A stretch of DNA of 64,000 nt from Planctomycetaceae bacterium (lineage in GTDB: Bacteria; Planctomycetota; Planctomycetia; Pirellulales; Pirellulaceae), in the NCBI GenBank assembly GCA_027487485.1, contig JAIYDN010000088.1:1-64000 (forward strand). The letters are read 5' to 3'. Both the position numbers and the translations under genes were made by a program. Every line of letters begins with the position of its first letter. Position 1 is the first letter of the stretch. A model generated the notes under the pieces. The model saw only the letters and a list, made by a program, of their open reading frames with translations, had not been told where the DNA came from and made no database searches. Shown here in pieces: positions 26,962 through 37,600 of this stretch.

Positions 26962-27657
26962 CTATCGCAGCCTTGCCATCGTTTGTCGCAAACGTCGAAG
27001 GACTCGACTGCGGCATTGCCGAACGTTGGCGGGCGTCATCCCCAACGAGTTGGCTACCTGTTCGGTGGACTGTTGATCGACGATGCACAGCCAAAAGGCT
27101 TGCCATGTCTTAGGCTCAATCTCGCGCTGCAAGGTTGCCATCGCTTGCTGTAGGGCACTTTCCAACTTTCCCGAGTCTCGCAATGGATAGTCGGAACTCG
27201 ACACCGACAGGCTCGGCGCAGCGAGTCCGGCAGCACGTAGGGTAAGCGATGAAAATACCTCCGACAAAGAAGCATCACTTCGTGGTTCTCCTTCAAACGG
27301 CAGTTCGGCCAGTCGCATCGCAAAGCTTGAGCCACCCAATGCAGGTAACGCGTGACCTTGTCGCCGACGGTAGTCTGCAATCCTGCGACGCACGATTTGA
27401 TGTAGCCAAGCCCGAAAGGCACCAGCCCCCGGCTGCGAACGAAAACTCGCTAAGCCCCGTGCAACCGAGATCCAGGCATCTTGAATCACATCCGAGGCAG
27501 CGAGTTGATCGAGCCCCTGCCCGCGGCACCAACGCATCATCCTTGGCTCATACAAAGTCACCAATTGTTGCCATGCCTCCGGTTCCGAACCGATCGCCGC
27601 AGCCAACAGAGACCCGCGCGTCGGTAAGGAATCGGTCGATTGGGGCTGCGAATTCAT
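26962..27657 (-). CDS. Planctomycete ECF sigma factor paired with a kinase
   Basis: This 231-residue protein has region 2 (WQQLVTLYEPRMMRWCRGQG, ASDVIQDAWISVARGL, FRAWLHQIVRRRIADYRRRQ). A long linker of about 70 residues follows. Region 4 is ATLQREIEPKTWQAFWLCIV, STEQVANSLGMTPANVRQCR. It is divergent from a serine/threonine kinase that bears an N-terminal zinc anti-sigma motif; the translation starts are about 130 bases apart. The kinase is the likely regulator of this sigma factor. Confidence 0.88.
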   Translation of the reverse strand: MNSQPQSTDSLPTRGSLLAAAIGSEPEAWQQLVTLYEPRMMRWCRGQGLDQLAASDVIQDAWISVARGLASFRSQPGAGAFRAWLHQIVRRRIADYRRRQGHALPALGGSSFAMRLAELPFEGEPRSDASLSEVFSSLTLRAAGLAAPSLSVSSSDYPLRDSGKLESALQQAMATLQREIEPKTWQAFWLCIVDQQSTEQVANSLGMTPANVRQCRSRVLRRLRQTMARLR

Positions 27658-27784
27658 AATGGGAAATCTCTTTTGGCTTATCGTGTCACACTCCCAACGA
27701 CTCTCTAGTGTGCCCAGGCATATTATCGAAAAAGAACGTCAGAAGGAAGCACACCCGTGCGAAATCCACTCGAGGTCATCTAAA

Positions 27785-30700
27785 ATGCAATCTATGGCAG
27801 ACACCTTCAATCCCAGTTCCGTTCTTCGTTCCGAATGCCCATCGCAGGAGATCTTACTTGAGTATCTCCTGGGGATGGCAGATGATTTCGTCAGCGTTAG
27901 CATTGATGCACATATCACCGCATGCGATTCGTGCAATCATCGACTGACGGAAATGGAATCCACGCATGGCTCTTTGTTGCGTGAGACACTTCAAGACGCA
28001 AACCTCCATGACTCGACAGATCCAGCTCCCGCGGAAGCTCAGCAAGCCATCGATGCAGCGTGGCGGGCGGTCCAGCAGCGTCTTCATGAGAATCTATCAT
28101 CTAGTACATCCCCCGTGTCCGTTGGCCAATATCGGGTTCTGGAGCGGATTGGGTGTGGCGGCATGGGAAGCGTCTATCGCGCCGAGCACACTCAGCTGAA
28201 AAAGGTGGTCGCTCTCAAGTTGATCCCGATCCAATGGTCGCATCCTCAAACTCTGCAACGCTTCGAACGGGAGATTCGCGCCGCCGGGCAACTGCACCAT
28301 CCCGGCATCGTCACCGCCACCGATGCGGGCACTCAGTCCGGTATGCAGTACTTGGCCATGGAGTTCGTGGACGGGCTCGATCTGGGAAGACTCTCGCGCA
28401 GCATCTCTCCGATCCCAACGGCAGATGCCTGCGAGATCGCGCGACAAGTGTCTTTGGCACTCGCCCATGCCCATCAATTAGGTATCATCCATCGCGATAT
28501 CAAACCCTCCAACGTCATGCTCGATTCCAATGGACGCGTTAAGCTTCTCGACTTTGGACTTGTTCATTTCCATCGTTGGGATGGTCCTGTCGGTGAATTG
28601 ACTACCGTCGGGCAGTTCCTTGGTACCCTCGATTACATGGCGCCTGAACAGGCCGAGCGAAGTGAAGTGGTCGATGCGCGAAGCGATTTGTATTCGCTGG
28701 GGGCGACATTATTCAAACTGCTCACCGGTCAGACTCCGTTGGCGATGACACCGCATCAATCGCCGATCGAGAAGCTGAAGCGACTCAGCCAGCACCAACC
28801 AATCCAGCTTCAAACGCTTCGACCCGATCTACCATCGGAGTTGTGCGACGTTGTGAATCGTTTGCTGGTAACGCAACCAGAATCGCGATTGCCGAGCGCG
28901 CTGCATGTCGCGGAAGCCCTGAAGCCTTTCTGTGAAGGGTCGGACTTGGAAGGACTTGCAACCCGCGGACTGCAGAGCGATCGCGATTGCACTTTTGAGG
29001 CAGGTATCCAGCCCACACCTTCGCGTCTTTCCAACCACTTGTCACCGCTTGCCCCAAGCGACACTGAACGGCCGTCACTCGCACGTCACCTACCGCACAT
29101 ATGGAACTGGATCGCGCTCGCAGCCTTACCTCTCTTCGGATTCTTCGGCTGGCGAATCATGCTAGAAAGCGATCAAGGTAACCTTGTGATCGAATCCGCA
29201 TCCGATAGGACGAAGATCGAAATCAAACGACGTTCAGGAGGAATTGCTCAAGAAATGCTCGTCGAGCCTGGAACCAAACTAACGCGTTTGCAAGCGGGTG
29301 AATACGACATCACGATTGATGAAGGTTCCGACCAAATCTCCATCGAACCGAAGCAAGTGCAACTACGACGTGGAGAAACCGTTGTCGCTCGAATCATTCG
29401 CCTTCCCAAAAATGATCCCACTCCCTCGCAAGAAGAAATTAGCGAATCTCGAACATCGGGGGGCCCAGCGAAGCTTGAGCGGCACGCATTTGCCGGGGTC
29501 GAGCTCCCCGAGTCGGTTGAGACGCTCCTGTTCAAGGGCAAGACCTTTGCTGAGTGGCTACTGGTTTTGGAACGAGAACGCGACCCGGCCGCTTGGCGAG
29601 AGGCCTTTGAAGCCCTTCAAAATGCCGATCCTCGACTCGTTCAATCCTTGGCGGAACCAATTCGAACCATGGGACTTCAAAACAACTTCTTTAGTATGTT
29701 CTCGAGAGGCTGGTACCTTCCCGTCTTTTCGCACGAAGAATTTGATCAACTCATAATAAAACAAATGGAAGGCAAGTCCTTGAAGGAGTGCTTTGAAATC
29801 GTCGGTTACGTCGCATTTTTGACAAATTGCAAAGTGCGAGGCGGAGAGGAATATCAGCCGAGTCGGTTACCGAACTTCTGGGGATTCGTCGAAGAGAAAA
29901 TCGCAAAGTCGGATTTAACGGAATTACGTCCATACTTTGTCGGAGGTCAACGATTACCTTGGACTGAGTTCAAGGACCAGGCAATTCTCAAGAAATATCC
30001 TTGGCTGCGTTTAGTGAATGAAGGAGGCATTCTGACAACGAACATTGCGGCGGGTTCTAAAGGTTCTATCGAAAGCGTCAAAACGTTTCTTAGCGTCCCT
30101 GAATTAGACATAGATCGTTTCCTGTTCTTGGCAGGTTTGGCGATGCCAAGCTTCAACCCGGCTGGGGATGAACTTGATGCATGTCGCCTGCATATCCGCA
30201 ACCGACTCGCAACCGAACTGCGTCGATGGGCCGAGTCTGGCCAAGTGCTCGGGGCATTGGGAATGGGAATTACTCTCTGGAGGCCTGGCTTCGATGGAAT
30301 TGGCTTTGGACGAAACAACTCCACGGGAGGTGGCATGGAAGGTGGCATGGAAGGTGGCATGGGAGGTGGCATGGGTGGTGGCATGGGTGGGTTTGACTTG
30401 GATGCCCGAATCGAACGAGGCTTGGAGCTGCTGATGCTGTGCGCCGCGATGCCTCGAGACCAGAGACCAATTGAGCAGATCGAACAGCTCGTAAAGATGA
30501 TGCGGCCCATCGCCGCGACTGCAATGGAATCCAAGTCTTTGGGAAGCATTTCTTGGGGCAGTGTTTACACGTTTGATAGTGAGTTCTTGGGGGAACGCAC
30601 AATCCAGGGAATGCGCAAACTCACCGAACCCGACATTGCGACTGGACTGGTTCGTTGGCTCGACCAGTTGCGATTGGGTGACATGCTTGCACATAATGAT

Positions 30701-31012
30701 GTGGTGAATCAGTTTTGGAGCGCCTTACAGCGTCCTAAGTATGGAAGTCCTTTGGAATGGGTCGTCGCAAGCGGTCGCGATCAATCCAAAATCGATCGCT
30801 TGTTGAAATTGCTACCCGACTCGTTGGTCGATCTCGAGTTGCAAATCGACCACGTGGATCTTGAAAATGATCGCAACGTTCAGCGTGGCGGCTTGAGAAT
30901 TGGCCCAGGCATGGGCGCTGGCACCGGTCGCATCGAAATCACGCTCAAGCTTGAGCCGGAAGGATGGCGCATCGCATCGTTCAAGATCGGCACAGACATT
31001 ATCGAGTTCTAG
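27785..31012 (+). CDS. Transmembrane serine/threonine protein kinase with N-terminal zinc anti-sigma motif
   Basis: A protein of about 1,075 residues counted from ATG 27785; the frame is open to 27659. The N-terminus has His43-x3-Cys47-x2-Cys50 (HITACDSCNH), the ZAS pattern of zinc anti-sigma factors. The kinase domain (about 116-375) has GCGGMGSVYRAEH, VALKLI, HRDIKPSNVM (236-238 for HRD), DFGLV (256) and GTLDYMAPEQ. A membrane helix follows at about 440-460. The large extracytoplasmic C-terminal region is unassigned and contains a Gly-Met-rich repeat at about 849-870. It is divergent from an ECF sigma gene, so it may control that factor by binding and phosphorylation. Confidence 0.88.
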   Translation: MQSMADTFNPSSVLRSECPSQEILLEYLLGMADDFVSVSIDAHITACDSCNHRLTEMESTHGSLLRETLQDANLHDSTDPAPAEAQQAIDAAWRAVQQRLHENLSSSTSPVSVGQYRVLERIGCGGMGSVYRAEHTQLKKVVALKLIPIQWSHPQTLQRFEREIRAAGQLHHPGIVTATDAGTQSGMQYLAMEFVDGLDLGRLSRSISPIPTADACEIARQVSLALAHAHQLGIIHRDIKPSNVMLDSNGRVKLLDFGLVHFHRWDGPVGELTTVGQFLGTLDYMAPEQAERSEVVDARSDLYSLGATLFKLLTGQTPLAMTPHQSPIEKLKRLSQHQPIQLQTLRPDLPSELCDVVNRLLVTQPESRLPSALHVAEALKPFCEGSDLEGLATRGLQSDRDCTFEAGIQPTPSRLSNHLSPLAPSDTERPSLARHLPHIWNWIALAALPLFGFFGWRIMLESDQGNLVIESASDRTKIEIKRRSGGIAQEMLVEPGTKLTRLQAGEYDITIDEGSDQISIEPKQVQLRRGETVVARIIRLPKNDPTPSQEEISESRTSGGPAKLERHAFAGVELPESVETLLFKGKTFAEWLLVLERERDPAAWREAFEALQNADPRLVQSLAEPIRTMGLQNNFFSMFSRGWYLPVFSHEEFDQLIIKQMEGKSLKECFEIVGYVAFLTNCKVRGGEEYQPSRLPNFWGFVEEKIAKSDLTELRPYFVGGQRLPWTEFKDQAILKKYPWLRLVNEGGILTTNIAAGSKGSIESVKTFLSVPELDIDRFLFLAGLAMPSFNPAGDELDACRLHIRNRLATELRRWAESGQVLGALGMGITLWRPGFDGIGFGRNNSTGGGMEGGMEGGMGGGMGGGMGGFDLDARIERGLELLMLCAAMPRDQRPIEQIEQLVKMMRPIAATAMESKSLGSISWGSVYTFDSEFLGERTIQGMRKLTEPDIATGLVRWLDQLRLGDMLAHNDVVNQFWSALQRPKYGSPLEWVVASGRDQSKIDRLLKLLPDSLVDLELQIDHVDLENDRNVQRGGLRIGPGMGAGTGRIEITLKLEPEGWRIASFKIGTDIIEF
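30330..30390 (+). repeat. In-gene tandem repeat coding GGM units
   Basis: Five to six copies of a 12-base unit, GGTGGCATGGAA or GGTGGCATGGG plus one or two bases, encode a Gly-Gly-Met-rich stretch. The repeat is in frame and could vary in copy number without disrupting the protein. Confidence 0.8.
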
Positions 31013-31054
31013 AAAGCGTTGATCCCGAAGTTTATCTGTGTGGTTTAGGTTATG

Positions 31055-31074
31055 AAAAAAGCCAGTGGCTTTTT
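31055..31074. terminator. Intrinsic terminator between convergent genes
   Basis: AAAAAAGCC and GGCTTTTT pair around the loop AGT. The hairpin lies about 43 bases after the kinase stop, and a T tract completes it on the plus strand. The symmetrical A/T tracts could also serve the convergent histidine kinase gene. Confidence 0.65.
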
Positions 31075-31232
31075 GGTAAGCCATTTCCGTCCACGACCGG
31101 CCTATGTATGTCCATGAATATGGTGTAGCAACCGCTGGTCGTATTGGATGGCTTCGATCGCTGCACCAACAGCCAATTGCCCATTCTCGACGATCGTAGC
31201 AATTGCGCCAGCCTTCCTGAGAACAAAGGAAA

Positions 31233-33191
31233 TCAACTCTTGATTAACAGGGCCTCTGAAAGGACGCTAGCTTGAACCGTTGCGCGGAATCGGGTACCAC
31301 GCCCCTGAGTCGAACTAACGATGTAAACGCTGCCCCCCATCATTTCTGCCAAACGTCTACTGATCGTCAATCCCAATCCCGTTCCTCCGAACTGACGCGT
31401 CATGGACGTATCGGCTTGGACAAAGGGAGTAAATAGTCGCGTTTGCTGTTCTGTAGTCATGCCAATCCCCGTATCCGCAATATCAATCTCCAGACTGGGG
31501 ATATCGCCTGGAATCATTCGAACATATAAGATCACTCCACCGGTTGTAGTGAACTTGATCGCATTGCTGACCAAATTCAAAATGATTTGGCGTAGACGAG
31601 TCGGATCGGTTCGTATGGTCGCAGGCAAATGCGTTTCATACACCACCTCCAGCTTAATACCCTTTGCGGTTGAGCGAACTCGCATCAATGAAAGAACTTC
31701 TTCAACGATTGACATTGGGGAATAAGCAATCGACTCCACTTCCAAACTGCCCGATTCAATTTTGGAAAGGTCGAGAATATCATCGATGACTCCAAGAAGA
31801 TGCTTGCCGTTGCGTTCAATGGTTTGAATGGCGTGAACACGCGTCTCGAGATCGTCTGCAAATTGATCTTCATCCAATAGCAAGTCCGTGTACCCGAGAA
31901 TTGCTGTCATCGGAGTGCGTATTTCGTGACTCATGTTAGCCAGGAATTCGCTTTTGGCGCGATTGGCGGAATCCGCAAGCACTTTAGCATCGTAAAGAGC
32001 CAGTTCCGCTTTCTTGCGTTCGGTGACGTCGCGGCCTTCTGGCACTAACCAAACAACATTACCTCGATCGTCGAAGATAGGCTTCAATGAAAAATCGATG
32101 ATCGCTACCTGACCGTCCAAAGTAGGATGTTCGTTTTCTAACCGAATAAACTCACCACTTTTCGCCTGCTTGACTGCATCACGAATTTTTACGATCAGCT
32201 CTTCAGAATGGGAAAACCAGGGCGTTTCCCAGAACGGCTTTCCAAGAACTCGTTCCTGTGAAACTCCAGCAAAGTTCAATGCGGTTTGATTCACTTGAAG
32301 GAGGATTCCGTTAGTATCGAGCAAGCCAGTTAGCTGAAAGGTCTGATCGAACAGCGCCCGAGTTTTACGTTCACTCAATTCCAGTTCCGCTCTTGTTCGC
32401 CGCTCCGAATCAATCTGATTTGCCAGTTCTTGAGAACGCTTTTCAGCAATGGAAAGACTCCATAGAAGAACAGAAATTGTTAGTCCCAAGAGGATTGCAC
32501 CCGTAAGTGCCATCATAGGAACGTACCAACCGGACAGTTTTAGCTCAGCTTCTCGCTCCACGTTCTGAACACGCGCCTTTGCAAGGATTGAAAGTTGATC
32601 GATTGCTTTTCGATGTTCCAGATACTTGTCGTAAAGCTCGCCATGGATCAGTTCTTGCGCAAGCTCATCTTGGCCATTGCGCAATAACGGAAGCAACTTC
32701 CCGTATACCAATTTGAAAAAGTCGCGTGCTGGGGAACCTGACTCGTTTACGAGCAAATTCTTGATATCGCCTGGTTCTAGCTCTCGTTCCCAATGAGCCA
32801 GACGATTTTCGAACTCAGCCTCCTGCTTCTTGAGGTCTTGTTCGAGGAGATCCAGTTCAGTCCTGTGCCTTGGACTGCTCAGTTCGAATATTTTAAGATA
32901 GCTTTCGATGATGCATGACGGAGGTGGAAGTATATCCGCGATAACATCCTTTTGTTTGACGACCTTCTGGTACAAAGGGCCGGTGACCTTCGTCTGCTCG
33001 ATCGCTTGGAAGATGATTGCCCCAGCCACACAGTAGCCAATCGTGATTGTCGCTATCAGTCGGAGCTTAAAATAGAAACGAAATGGGCTATCTTCCGAGG
33101 ATGCGAGCGACGGCGATGAAGCAGGCACATTGGGAGTGGTTCCCATCATTGATGTTCTTTCGTTACAACTCATACTTTCCCTATAATACAC
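31233..33191 (-). CDS. Membrane sensor histidine kinase with PAS domain
   Basis: This 652-residue protein has membrane helices at about 44-62 and 225-247 enclosing a helical periplasmic sensor. A coiled coil follows, then a PAS domain (about 280-390, with [44 protein letters not shown]). The HisKA domain has its phospho-acceptor His422 in [20 protein letters not shown]. The ATPase domain has [18 protein letters not shown] and [19 protein letters not shown]. There is no receiver domain, so it needs a separate response regulator, none of which is adjacent. The start could be residue 7 (MSCNERTS). Confidence 0.9.
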   Translation of the reverse strand: MYYRESMSCNERTSMMGTTPNVPASSPSLASSEDSPFRFYFKLRLIATITIGYCVAGAIIFQAIEQTKVTGPLYQKVVKQKDVIADILPPPSCIIESYLKIFELSSPRHRTELDLLEQDLKKQEAEFENRLAHWERELEPGDIKNLLVNESGSPARDFFKLVYGKLLPLLRNGQDELAQELIHGELYDKYLEHRKAIDQLSILAKARVQNVEREAELKLSGWYVPMMALTGAILLGLTISVLLWSLSIAEKRSQELANQIDSERRTRAELELSERKTRALFDQTFQLTGLLDTNGILLQVNQTALNFAGVSQERVLGKPFWETPWFSHSEELIVKIRDAVKQAKSGEFIRLENEHPTLDGQVAIIDFSLKPIFDDRGNVVWLVPEGRDVTERKKAELALYDAKVLADSANRAKSEFLANMSHEIRTPMTAILGYTDLLLDEDQFADDLETRVHAIQTIERNGKHLLGVIDDILDLSKIESGSLEVESIAYSPMSIVEEVLSLMRVRSTAKGIKLEVVYETHLPATIRTDPTRLRQIILNLVSNAIKFTTTGGVILYVRMIPGDIPSLEIDIADTGIGMTTEQQTRLFTPFVQADTSMTRQFGGTGLGLTISRRLAEMMGGSVYIVSSTQGRGTRFRATVQASVLSEALLIKS

Positions 33192-33491
33192 GTCACACCA
33201 ACCGTTAGTGTCTAGCGTGGTGAAACTGTAGTAGACAGTCGGAGTGCTCGGCTAAAAATCCAATCGGATTGCACGATTTTGCAGTGTCGAGAGAAAGGAC
33301 AAGAGAATGACTAGAAAGTCAACGGAAACCGCTCGGTTACCATCATTCTTTTACATATTAACCAAACATGCGGAAGTTCGGCTTGTCGCGACGACGGGCA
33401 TCCAACTATTGTCCACTCGGGTTACGGCGCGATGATTACTCTTCGCCGGGCTCAAAATAGGCACTGCTGTAACTGAAAGCTATTGCTATCC
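33192..33491. other. Divergent intergenic region
   Basis: This region lies between the minus-strand histidine kinase and the plus-strand PAP2 gene and presumably holds both promoters. No repeat, RNA or clear operator is visible. Confidence 0.4.
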
Positions 33492-34652
33492 ATGAATTGG
33501 CTCCCACTATCGCCCTATGCTCCCAACAAGTTACTGGGAAATGGATGGGCCTTAGTTGCTAGCGTTCTTTTGTTAGGATCAGGTTGCCGCGTTCCCGTAT
33601 TGAATCCGTTGGCATGCATGATCACACCCATCCAACAACTGAACCACCCCATCGTTCAACCGACTAGTTTCGTCAAAAAGGTCTCATTGGAGACTCCAAC
33701 ACTGTCAACGGAGGCTCGCCTGAGCCAGATCGATTCTGAAGTCAGTTCCAACTCGAAAATTGACCGACCAGAAGTTAGCCATTTGCCAAGCGATGAAGAA
33801 CGCTGGAACTTCAATCCGCTAGATCACGGCATGGAGGAGCTGAATCTCGCCACGGACAAGCCATGGACGTTTGCCTCTCTAATCGACGCTAGAACTGAAC
33901 CAGGGGACTTCCAAGGACTGGTAGAGCAGGACCGTCCAGTATCTCTAATGAGCCGAATGTGGAGCGACCAAAAGAACTTCTACTCGGCTGAATCCTTAAC
34001 ATTATTGGGGGGTGGCGTGATTGTCGGTGGAGCGATGGCTAACTCATCGATCGACGAGGGTATACATCGCCATTTTCAGAGCAGCGTGCGTGGTGCCACT
34101 TCCGACGATTGGTTCAATTCTCTTCACGCCAGTAAGGAACTCGGCAACGGAACGTACATTCTGCCTGTATTTGCAACTGCATGGGCTGCGGGCGAATTGT
34201 TTCCAGACAATGCCCTTGTGGAAACGGGCGGCCAGTGGGGTGAGCGATCGATTCGAGGATTCGTTGTCGGTGCGCCGCCGTTAATCATCATGCAACAATT
34301 AACGGGAGGTTCAAGACCGACTGAGACGGATGATAGTTCAGAATGGCATCCGTTTCGAGACAACAATGGAATCAGCGGCCACGCGTTCATGGGTTCGTTA
34401 CCCTTCATCACCGCCGCCAAAATGACCGAGAGCCGTGGCTATAAGCTGCTATTCTATGCTGGTTCAACCATTGCACCGCTTTCAAGAGTTAACGACAACG
34501 CGCACTATCCATCCCAGGTTGCATTAGGATGGTGGATGGCTTACCTAGCTGCCAGTGCTATCGATGCGACCGAAAACCCGAATGCTCGCTGGCGATTCTA
34601 TCCTTATTCAACAGGAGAAGGTTCTGGAATGATGGCTGAGTATCGTTTTTGA
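33492..34652 (+). CDS. PAP2-family phosphatase-like protein
   Basis: A protein of about 386 residues counted from ATG 33492 (a TTG lies three codons earlier). It has an N-terminal signal with a lipobox-like VLLLGSGC. After a linker rich in Ser and Glu comes a PAP2-type domain with NGISGHAFMGSLPFITAAK (His297) and SRVNDNAHYPSQVALGWWMA (His338). These are the SGH and SRxxxxxHxxxD-like motifs of phosphatidate or undecaprenyl phosphatases. The final Asp of the third motif is replaced (HYPSQV). It is probably membrane-bound and facing the periplasm. Confidence 0.78.
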   Translation: MNWLPLSPYAPNKLLGNGWALVASVLLLGSGCRVPVLNPLACMITPIQQLNHPIVQPTSFVKKVSLETPTLSTEARLSQIDSEVSSNSKIDRPEVSHLPSDEERWNFNPLDHGMEELNLATDKPWTFASLIDARTEPGDFQGLVEQDRPVSLMSRMWSDQKNFYSAESLTLLGGGVIVGGAMANSSIDEGIHRHFQSSVRGATSDDWFNSLHASKELGNGTYILPVFATAWAAGELFPDNALVETGGQWGERSIRGFVVGAPPLIIMQQLTGGSRPTETDDSSEWHPFRDNNGISGHAFMGSLPFITAAKMTESRGYKLLFYAGSTIAPLSRVNDNAHYPSQVALGWWMAYLAASAIDATENPNARWRFYPYSTGEGSGMMAEYRF

Positions 34653-34697
34653 ATCCTGATCTGAACGTCCTTAGTCTTTAACTCGCAATAGGGGACA

Positions 34698-37600
34698 TCA
34701 TGCTGCTCTCGCGGCGACAGCATCATTCAGTTCGATTTGCGTGCGAGAAGCCTTGACGGCTCGTTCGGCGGATCGAATGCCGAAGAGCCAAAACAAAGCC
34801 GGATGAACGAAGAAGTCGAGCATGGTGGAACTCACGACGCCTCCGAGAATTACGGTTGCTACTGGATAGAGAATCTCCTTACCGGGCTCGCCAGCGGCAA
34901 GCACCAGAGGAACAAGGGCGATTCCGGCGGTCAGTGCTGTCATCAGTACTGGGGCAAGGCGTTCAAGTCCCGCGCGAACGATCATCTCTTTCGTAAAGCT
35001 TTCACCTTCGAACTCGACTAGGTGGATATAGTGCTGTAGCAATAGCACCCCGTTTCGCGAAGCAATACCAGCCAGCGAAATAAAGCCTACCATGGAGGCG
35101 ATCGTTACCGTTTGGCCTGTGAGCACTAGCGCGGCCACCGAGCCGATGAATGCCATTGGCAAAGCAGCCATAACTTGTAATGCGAGATTGACTGTGCGAA
35201 ACAGCGTGTACAGCACCAAGAATACACCAACGAGCGACACGGCGAACAATACTCCAATAACTTGGCTAGCGGATTGTTGGCTTTGGAATTGGCCTTCATA
35301 CGTTGGATAGTAACCGGCCGGCAGCGTTTCGATAATCGGCGCGATTTCCTTCTTGATGTCTTGCACAACATCGACAACACCACGGTCTGCCACGTTGCAC
35401 TGAATGACGACACGTCGACGTACGTTCTCGCGGTTCACCGTATTAGGACCACCCGATTCGTAAATGCGAGCGACATTCCCAAGTGGAACTGCGCCACCTT
35501 CGGGCAATTGAATTGGCAATCGTCGCAAGGTATTGATGTCTTCGCGATAACTTTCCTGCATTCGAACTGTGAGGTCAAAAGTGCGCATGCCGTCCAAAAT
35601 TTCCGAAGCGACTTTACCATTCATGGCTGTCTGCACATACTCATTGACGTCATTGACTTGCAGGCCAAGCTGTTTGAGCTGACTGCGATCAATCTCGACT
35701 CGAAGCTGGGGAATGATGACTTGAGGTTCAATCATCAGGTCGGTCACGCCGGGAACCTTCTCCATCTCTGTCTTGATTTGTTCAGCCTTCTGGCGGAGAA
35801 GGTCGAGGTCATCGCCGTAGATCTTCACACCAACTTGAGCTTTGACACCGGAAAGCATGTGTGAAATCAAATGAGCGATCGGCTGCTCGGTGGCTGTGAT
35901 AACACCAGGAATTTCGTCCATCGAACTACGAATGCTCTGGAGTTGATATTCACGAGAATGCGACGAAGTCGGGTCGAGTTCAATCAAAAACTCGCTCATG
36001 TTGACTCCTTCGGCATGTTCATCCAATTCCGCGCGACCGGTACGTCGCACAAATCGCTGCACGTCGGGGATCGCCATTAATGCTGTTTCGACCGTACGAT
36101 TGATACCATTGGACGCAACGAGCGACGTACCCGGTGGCAACACGACGTTGAGCTGGACCGTCCCTTCGTTAAAAGGCGGTAAGAAGTCTCGTTCTAGTCG
36201 AGACAAGAATAGTCCGCTCAAGACAACCAGAGCAACGGTCACACCCAAGTTCAGCCAAGGGAAAGCGAGGCTGAACCGAATGACGCGTTCTCCAATCCAT
36301 TTGACGCCCCGCAAAAGGAAACCATCCTTTTCATGAACCTGGGCTCGAGAGCTTCCCAGTAGCCAGTAGGACAGTACCGGAGTCACTGTGAGCGACACTA
36401 GCAGCGATGCCAGAATGGAAACAATGTATGCGATGCCTAGCGGTGCAAATAGCTTGCCTTCCATACCACCTAGCGCGAATAGCGGTAGGAACACGAGAAT
36501 TACAATCATCGTGCTGAAGACGATGGATCGGCGAACTTCCGTGCTGGCTCGATAAACAACTAGCAGAGGATGCAGTGGTTTATCTGCCGCCCGATTCTCG
36601 TTCAAGCGTCGGAAAACGTTCTCTACATCGACAATCGCATCGTCGACCAACTCTCCCATCGCCACTGCGATCCCGCCGAGCGTCATGGTGTTAATAGAGA
36701 GCCCAAACAGGGCAAAAATCAGAGCCGTCATCACCAGAGAGAGAGGAATCGCAGTCAGGGTGATTAAGGTCGTGCGGACGTTCATCAAGAACAGGAACAA
36801 AATGATAACGACCAATATCACACCATCTCGCAACGCTTCTTCAACGTTCTTAATCGCACGATCTATGAACGATTTTTGTGAGTAAGTTGTTTCGATACGT
36901 ACGCCTGGTGAGAGCGAAGGTTTTATCTCTTCGAGAGCTGCGATGATGAAATCGGTCACAGCTCGAGTATCTGCGCCGGGCTGCTTGTTAATGGTTAGAA
37001 CGACTGCAGGTCCACCGGAGAACGCAGAATCGCCTTCCCCCTTTCGTACAAATGCCGAACTGTCGCCGCGTTTCACTTGCGCACCCTCGCGTATCTCGGC
37101 GACTTGCGACAACAATACCGGACGGCCTTCCCGAATCGTGATCGGTATATCTTGTAGATCGCCTACGGATTGGATCCGTCCAAGGGTGCGCACCAAGAAC
37201 TCACTTGGCCCTTGCTGGTCCAGGTATCCACCGGTTCCATTCTCATTGCTCTTACGAACGGCCGCTTCGACTTCCGTGAGAGTTACACCGTAACGCGTCA
37301 TCGAATCAGGGTTAACTAGCACTTGGAACTGCTTGCGTTCACCGCCCATGGTGAAGACCTGCGAAACCCCTGGGATAGTTAGTAAACGCTGTCGGACTAT
37401 CCAATCCGCTTCCGTCCTCAGTGCCATCGGTGTAACGTTTGGATCATCGGTCCACATCCCTAACATCAGAATTTGTCCCATGATGGACGAGATCGGGGCG
37501 AGTTGTGGCTGAACGCCTGCTGGCAAGCGATCCTGAACCAACTGCATTCGCTCGGCCACGATCTGCCGGTCCGTGTATACGTCCGTGCCATATGCAAACT

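Noticed and set aside
30330-30390. CRISPR-like array
   Set aside because: The short GGTGGCATGG units are contiguous, without spacers, and lie in frame in a kinase gene.
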